DNA of 64,000 nt from assembly GCA_037074765.1 (NCBI GenBank), contig JBAMDO010000236.1, positions 1-64,000 of the forward strand, read 5' to 3'. Below the pieces are notes generated by a model, which did no database searches, had not been told where the DNA came from, and saw only the letters and a list, made by a program, of their open reading frames with translations. The position numbers and the translations under genes are program-made. How positions within the stretch are numbered: position 1 is the first letter of the stretch; each line of letters opens with the position of its first letter. This DNA comes from Mansonella perstans (taxonomy: Eukaryota > Nematoda > Chromadorea > Rhabditida > Onchocercidae). Below, in pieces: positions 60,898 to 64,000 of the stretch.

Positions 60898-63477
60898 ATG
60901 TCGAGAGCCTTGCAAGTGCTCACAATTGAGCCTTCGCATGAACTTATCTTTAAAGGTTCTATTTTCATTTACTGATTTTATTTAATATATGACGTAGTAT
61001 GGCGCAGTGTAAACGAATGCACTCGAAGTTGCAATCCATTAGCTGAATAGACAGCGTTTAGTAAAGCTTTGATGACGTTAAAATTGAGCTTATATTTAGC
61101 GGTAGGTCTATCAGATTAATTAGCGGTGATGTCAGAATATTATTTTGACAAGCTCCACAAGACTAAAAAGGAGCTATATATTGTAAATGCTGGCTTCGTT
61201 TGGATTTCATTTAGTTTTATCGTATTTTGCTGAGTATTATAATAGCTTTGGATCGAAAATCGAAAAAAGGCAAGAAGTTAAACGAAAATAATATGCTTAT
61301 ATTTTGCTTTTTGAGGTCCTTTCAATGATGTGGTGACTTGTCAAATGAGGTTAACGAACCCTACAGAACGTCAGGTTTGCTTTAAGGTACGTGAATTTCG
61401 TTCGTAACTTAGATGCATACATGGAATTTCTTTCATGTTTTTAATAGAATTTTTGAATATATTCTTTTGCTTCTTACTCAGGTCTGTTAGCGATATTCTA
61501 CCATAATTATTTTGTTGCATAAGATACTTGGACTAATAGTACATTTTATTAATGTTGCATATTGTTAAGCGTTGAAACATTTTTTTTTTTGATAGAAAAG
61601 GAAAGTGCATTCATGAGATATTTTCGCCAAAATAAGGCAGTACATTGCTTCGAAAGTGCTGGAAAGCAGTCCTTTGTTTCTTAAAATATTAGAGATTTTT
61701 TGGATTAAGGATCGATTTGAAATTCTGTTTAATTGTTTAGGTCAAAACAACAGCTCCGAAACAGTACTGTGTCCGTCCGAACTCTGGTATTCTCAGTCCA
61801 GGAGAAACGTGTAATGTGGCAGTTATGCTTCAGCCGTTTGATGCATCAAGTAATGTAGAAATGGAGCATACAAAGCATAAATTCATGGTACAAAGCGTTT
61901 ATGCTCCAGCAGGCGATTTCTCGTTAGGTACATGCTTAAATGTTTTTTTTGTTGACAGAATTTTTCATTATCTATCTTCCGATGAACTGATTGTAGTTCC
62001 CACTGAAAGCATTCGTTAGTAGTCCGGATATATTTTAAAAATCTTGACGGAATCAGATTTAAGTAACGAGGATTTTAGTCTGCAGTTTCTGTTTTTCTGT
62101 CCTTTTTACCTTTGAATCATTCCGTTCGGAATTATATTGTCATGGTTGCTGTAGTGGCTCACGGAGGCAGTGGAAGTTAAACATTATGAGTTCAGTTCCG
62201 TTGAAGCGCAATGATTTGGCTTTGTGATTAATGTCTGAGGCGGACTAGCCAGCCTCGTCTGAATAAGACGGAACCCAAGGTATGGTTGTCCATCGCAGGA
62301 TCGAAGCTTTAGTCACTGTATGAGCGCTTCATCTCGTGGTCTTTGCAGACTTTAAGAAAAAGCAGGTGTCTGGTTGGTCTTGTTCCGGAACTATCTATGA
62401 AATGGTTGGATTTTGGTAAGGATAGGTTAACTCATAATTTTGATTTGCTTGATTTCACTAATAGTGTTTGAGAAAATACAGATAATATCTGGAAAAATGC
62501 ACAACCCTCGGAACTTATGGATTCAAAGTTGCGGGTGCTATTTGAGCATCCTCCTGCTTCGGAATACAGCGGAGACAAGACACCTCCTCGAGTACCCTTG
62601 GAATCAAAACCTTCACTTGGTGGATATGCTGCTGCGGTAATGTTTATTGCTAGATTTTAAAAAATTAAATTTATGAAGTATGGAAGTAATTGTGCTTTCT
62701 ACTATATTGCTGCAATATTCTTTTTTTTCATTTTTAAATATATCCTCCTCATTATTTGTTCAAATAATAAATGCATATATACTAGAATGATTCAGAATAT
62801 GGATGTGGAAGTGCGACGTGTTATTGAAGAGAAAAATAAAATGGAAGCTGCGAAAGCAAGTTTGGAAAGAGATAATAATTCCCTTAAGGTTAGCAAAATA
62901 AATTTCGAGTTTTTGTGTTCTCGATATTTGCTTCATTTGTTTAATTTTCTGTCCACATTTTGTGATGATTAGAATCAGGTTGCTAAGCTTTCTTTAAAAA
63001 AAATCATGGTTTCCATCTCAGCTGCAATTTTTATTATAGGCTCGGCTTGCAGCACTTGAGGCAATTCCTCAAGTCACGGGTAATCAAATGTCAGAAAATG
63101 GAATCACAGTTCTTCAAGTGAGTTGTTATGTTGTTTAGTATATATGCAAATGCTGTTTGTTTGTTCGAATTTTCCAACCATTTGCTAGCACCGCAAAAAT
63201 TTCTAGTTCTTCTACGTGTCTAAATTAAATATTATGAAGATCCCGGCGGAATGTAATGGTTTTTGATTGTTGCCATTGAATTCCTCTAGTTAATCCAGCC
63301 TATATGTTTTTTTAGTACATAGTCACCCTAGGAATCAGAATTAGTCTTGCACATTATCCCTTCTACTTTTCAGTTTATATTAAAAGCTAACAATCTGCAT
63401 TAAATTATTATCTTCAGACGGTGCTGATTGCATTTGCTGCCCTGATGTTTGGACTCATCTTTGGCAAACTATTCTGA
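60898..63477 (+). CDS. vpr-1: VAMP-associated protein (VAP-A/B, VPR-1 type)
   Basis: Seven exons: 60898-60955, 61316-61386, 61741-61927, 62482-62636, 62796-62888, 63040-63117 and 63418-63477 (702 bases, 233 residues; vertebrate VAPs are about 240). All splice sites are GT-AG. The N-terminal MSP domain (~1-125) includes [33 protein letters not shown] and KHKFMVQS. The conserved lysine/methionine face that binds FFAT motifs is present. A Pro/Ser linker and a short coiled coil ([19 protein letters not shown]) follow. The protein ends with a C-terminal anchor, [17 protein letters not shown], which carries the GxxxG-like transmembrane pattern. VAPs sit in the ER membrane and recruit lipid-transfer and trafficking proteins at contact sites; in worms the MSP domain can also be secreted as a signal. 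The acceptor for exon 2 is TTTTTGAG rather than TTTCAG. AATAAA at 63691 is a likely poly(A) signal. Confidence 0.95.
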
Positions 63478-64000
63478 GCTGAGACGTACTTGTTGCTGTT
63501 TTCCCAATATTTGCTAATATGATAAAAATGGATACAAATATTCATCTCAGTAGGGAAACTTAAAAAGATAGCATGATGTGGATCCATTTCAACTGCAAAT
63601 AATTATATATATTTATTTTTTGTTATCTAGTTATGAGTTACTTTCTTTACTTTCCTTCATTATGCGTTCTTGAAACATAGTCGGGGTTGCAATAAATTTC
63701 AATGAACCCTCAATTTATTATTTTCTCATGTTTTCCGTTTTTCCTCTTGAAAATAGAAGCAACATTTTACCAGCAATATGCGTGGTAAAACATTGTTTCT
63801 GCTTATATGTCGGATTTTAATGTGAATGTGGGACGGAAATATCAAGGAGGGAAAGAGTGTGGGTAGAGTAAATTTACTTCTTTGATTGCCCAATTCTCAA
63901 TAAGCTGATGTTCATTGTTGGTGATGTTGCAGAGACGTCACCATACCTCGAGCGCAAATATTTTGTCTTCTTATCCTCTTTAATTTGAAACTGGGAGGAA
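63478..64000. other. VAP 3' UTR and flank
   Basis: Contains the probable poly(A) signal at 63691. No further exon is seen up to the window end. Confidence 0.5.

Noticed and set aside
1..64000. Wolbachia-derived DNA, tRNA or spliced-leader RNA genes, CRISPR arrays, complete transposons
   Set aside because: I looked for bacterial-like long frames, tRNA B-box-like motifs in plausible folds, spliced-leader sequence, regular spacer arrays and transposase or reverse-transcriptase motifs, and saw none that held up. A proper tRNAscan, Rfam and repeat-library search could still find diverged cases.

Overview
The window is nuclear DNA of a small-genome animal, most likely a nematode. The base composition is strongly A+T-rich, introns are mostly 50-700 bases, splice acceptors are almost all (T)TTTCAG, and the genes are ordinary eukaryotic housekeeping genes cut into many short exons. 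A filarial (clade III) worm is a reasonable guess from the composition and gene sizes, but that is inference. I see no bacterial operons, CRISPR arrays, rRNA, tRNA or complete transposons. Gene models were built by hand from reading frames, splice signals and remembered family consensus. For each full model, exon lengths and phases sum to an intact frame; non-canonical donors are flagged.

Layout, left to right: the last exon of an unidentified gene (112-239, +); a TXNL1-type thioredoxin/PITH protein (1713-3709, +); Golgi tether subunit COG1 (4611-10532, +); GPI transamidase subunit PIG-U (11530-14768, -); the UBR-box/PHD protein UBR7 (16660-20178, -); a ZDHHC3/7-like palmitoyltransferase (21547-23815, +); GPI transamidase subunit GPAA1 (25827-30406, +); a degenerate EF-hand protein resembling CALML4 (30917-32135, -); the C9orf78/TLS1 splicing-related protein (32593-35211, -); an hnRNP M/MYEF2-like protein with three RRMs (36113-39748, +); a FoxQ2-like forkhead factor (46547-48265, +) isolated in about 15 kb of simple-sequence-rich DNA; a small NTF2/SnoaL-like protein (55203-56927, +); and the VAP/VPR-1 ER contact-site protein (60898-63477, +). 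Gene density is high from 0 to 40 kb and low from 40 to 60 kb.

Several genes serve the secretory pathway: COG1 (Golgi tethering), PIG-U and GPAA1 (two subunits of the same GPI transamidase, 11 kb apart), a DHHC palmitoyltransferase and VAP (ER contacts). UBR7, C9orf78 and hnRNP M belong to nuclear chromatin or RNA processing. There is no evidence that the whole window is one co-regulated unit. I found no convincing novel biological system. The best second looks are: a pair of diverged ~175-base direct repeats flanking the forkhead gene; two GC-AG introns in one small gene; an apparent AT splice donor in the CALML4-like gene; a 23-base-repeat-flanked insert with an open frame inside a GPAA1 intron; and a long fold-back in a COG1 intron.
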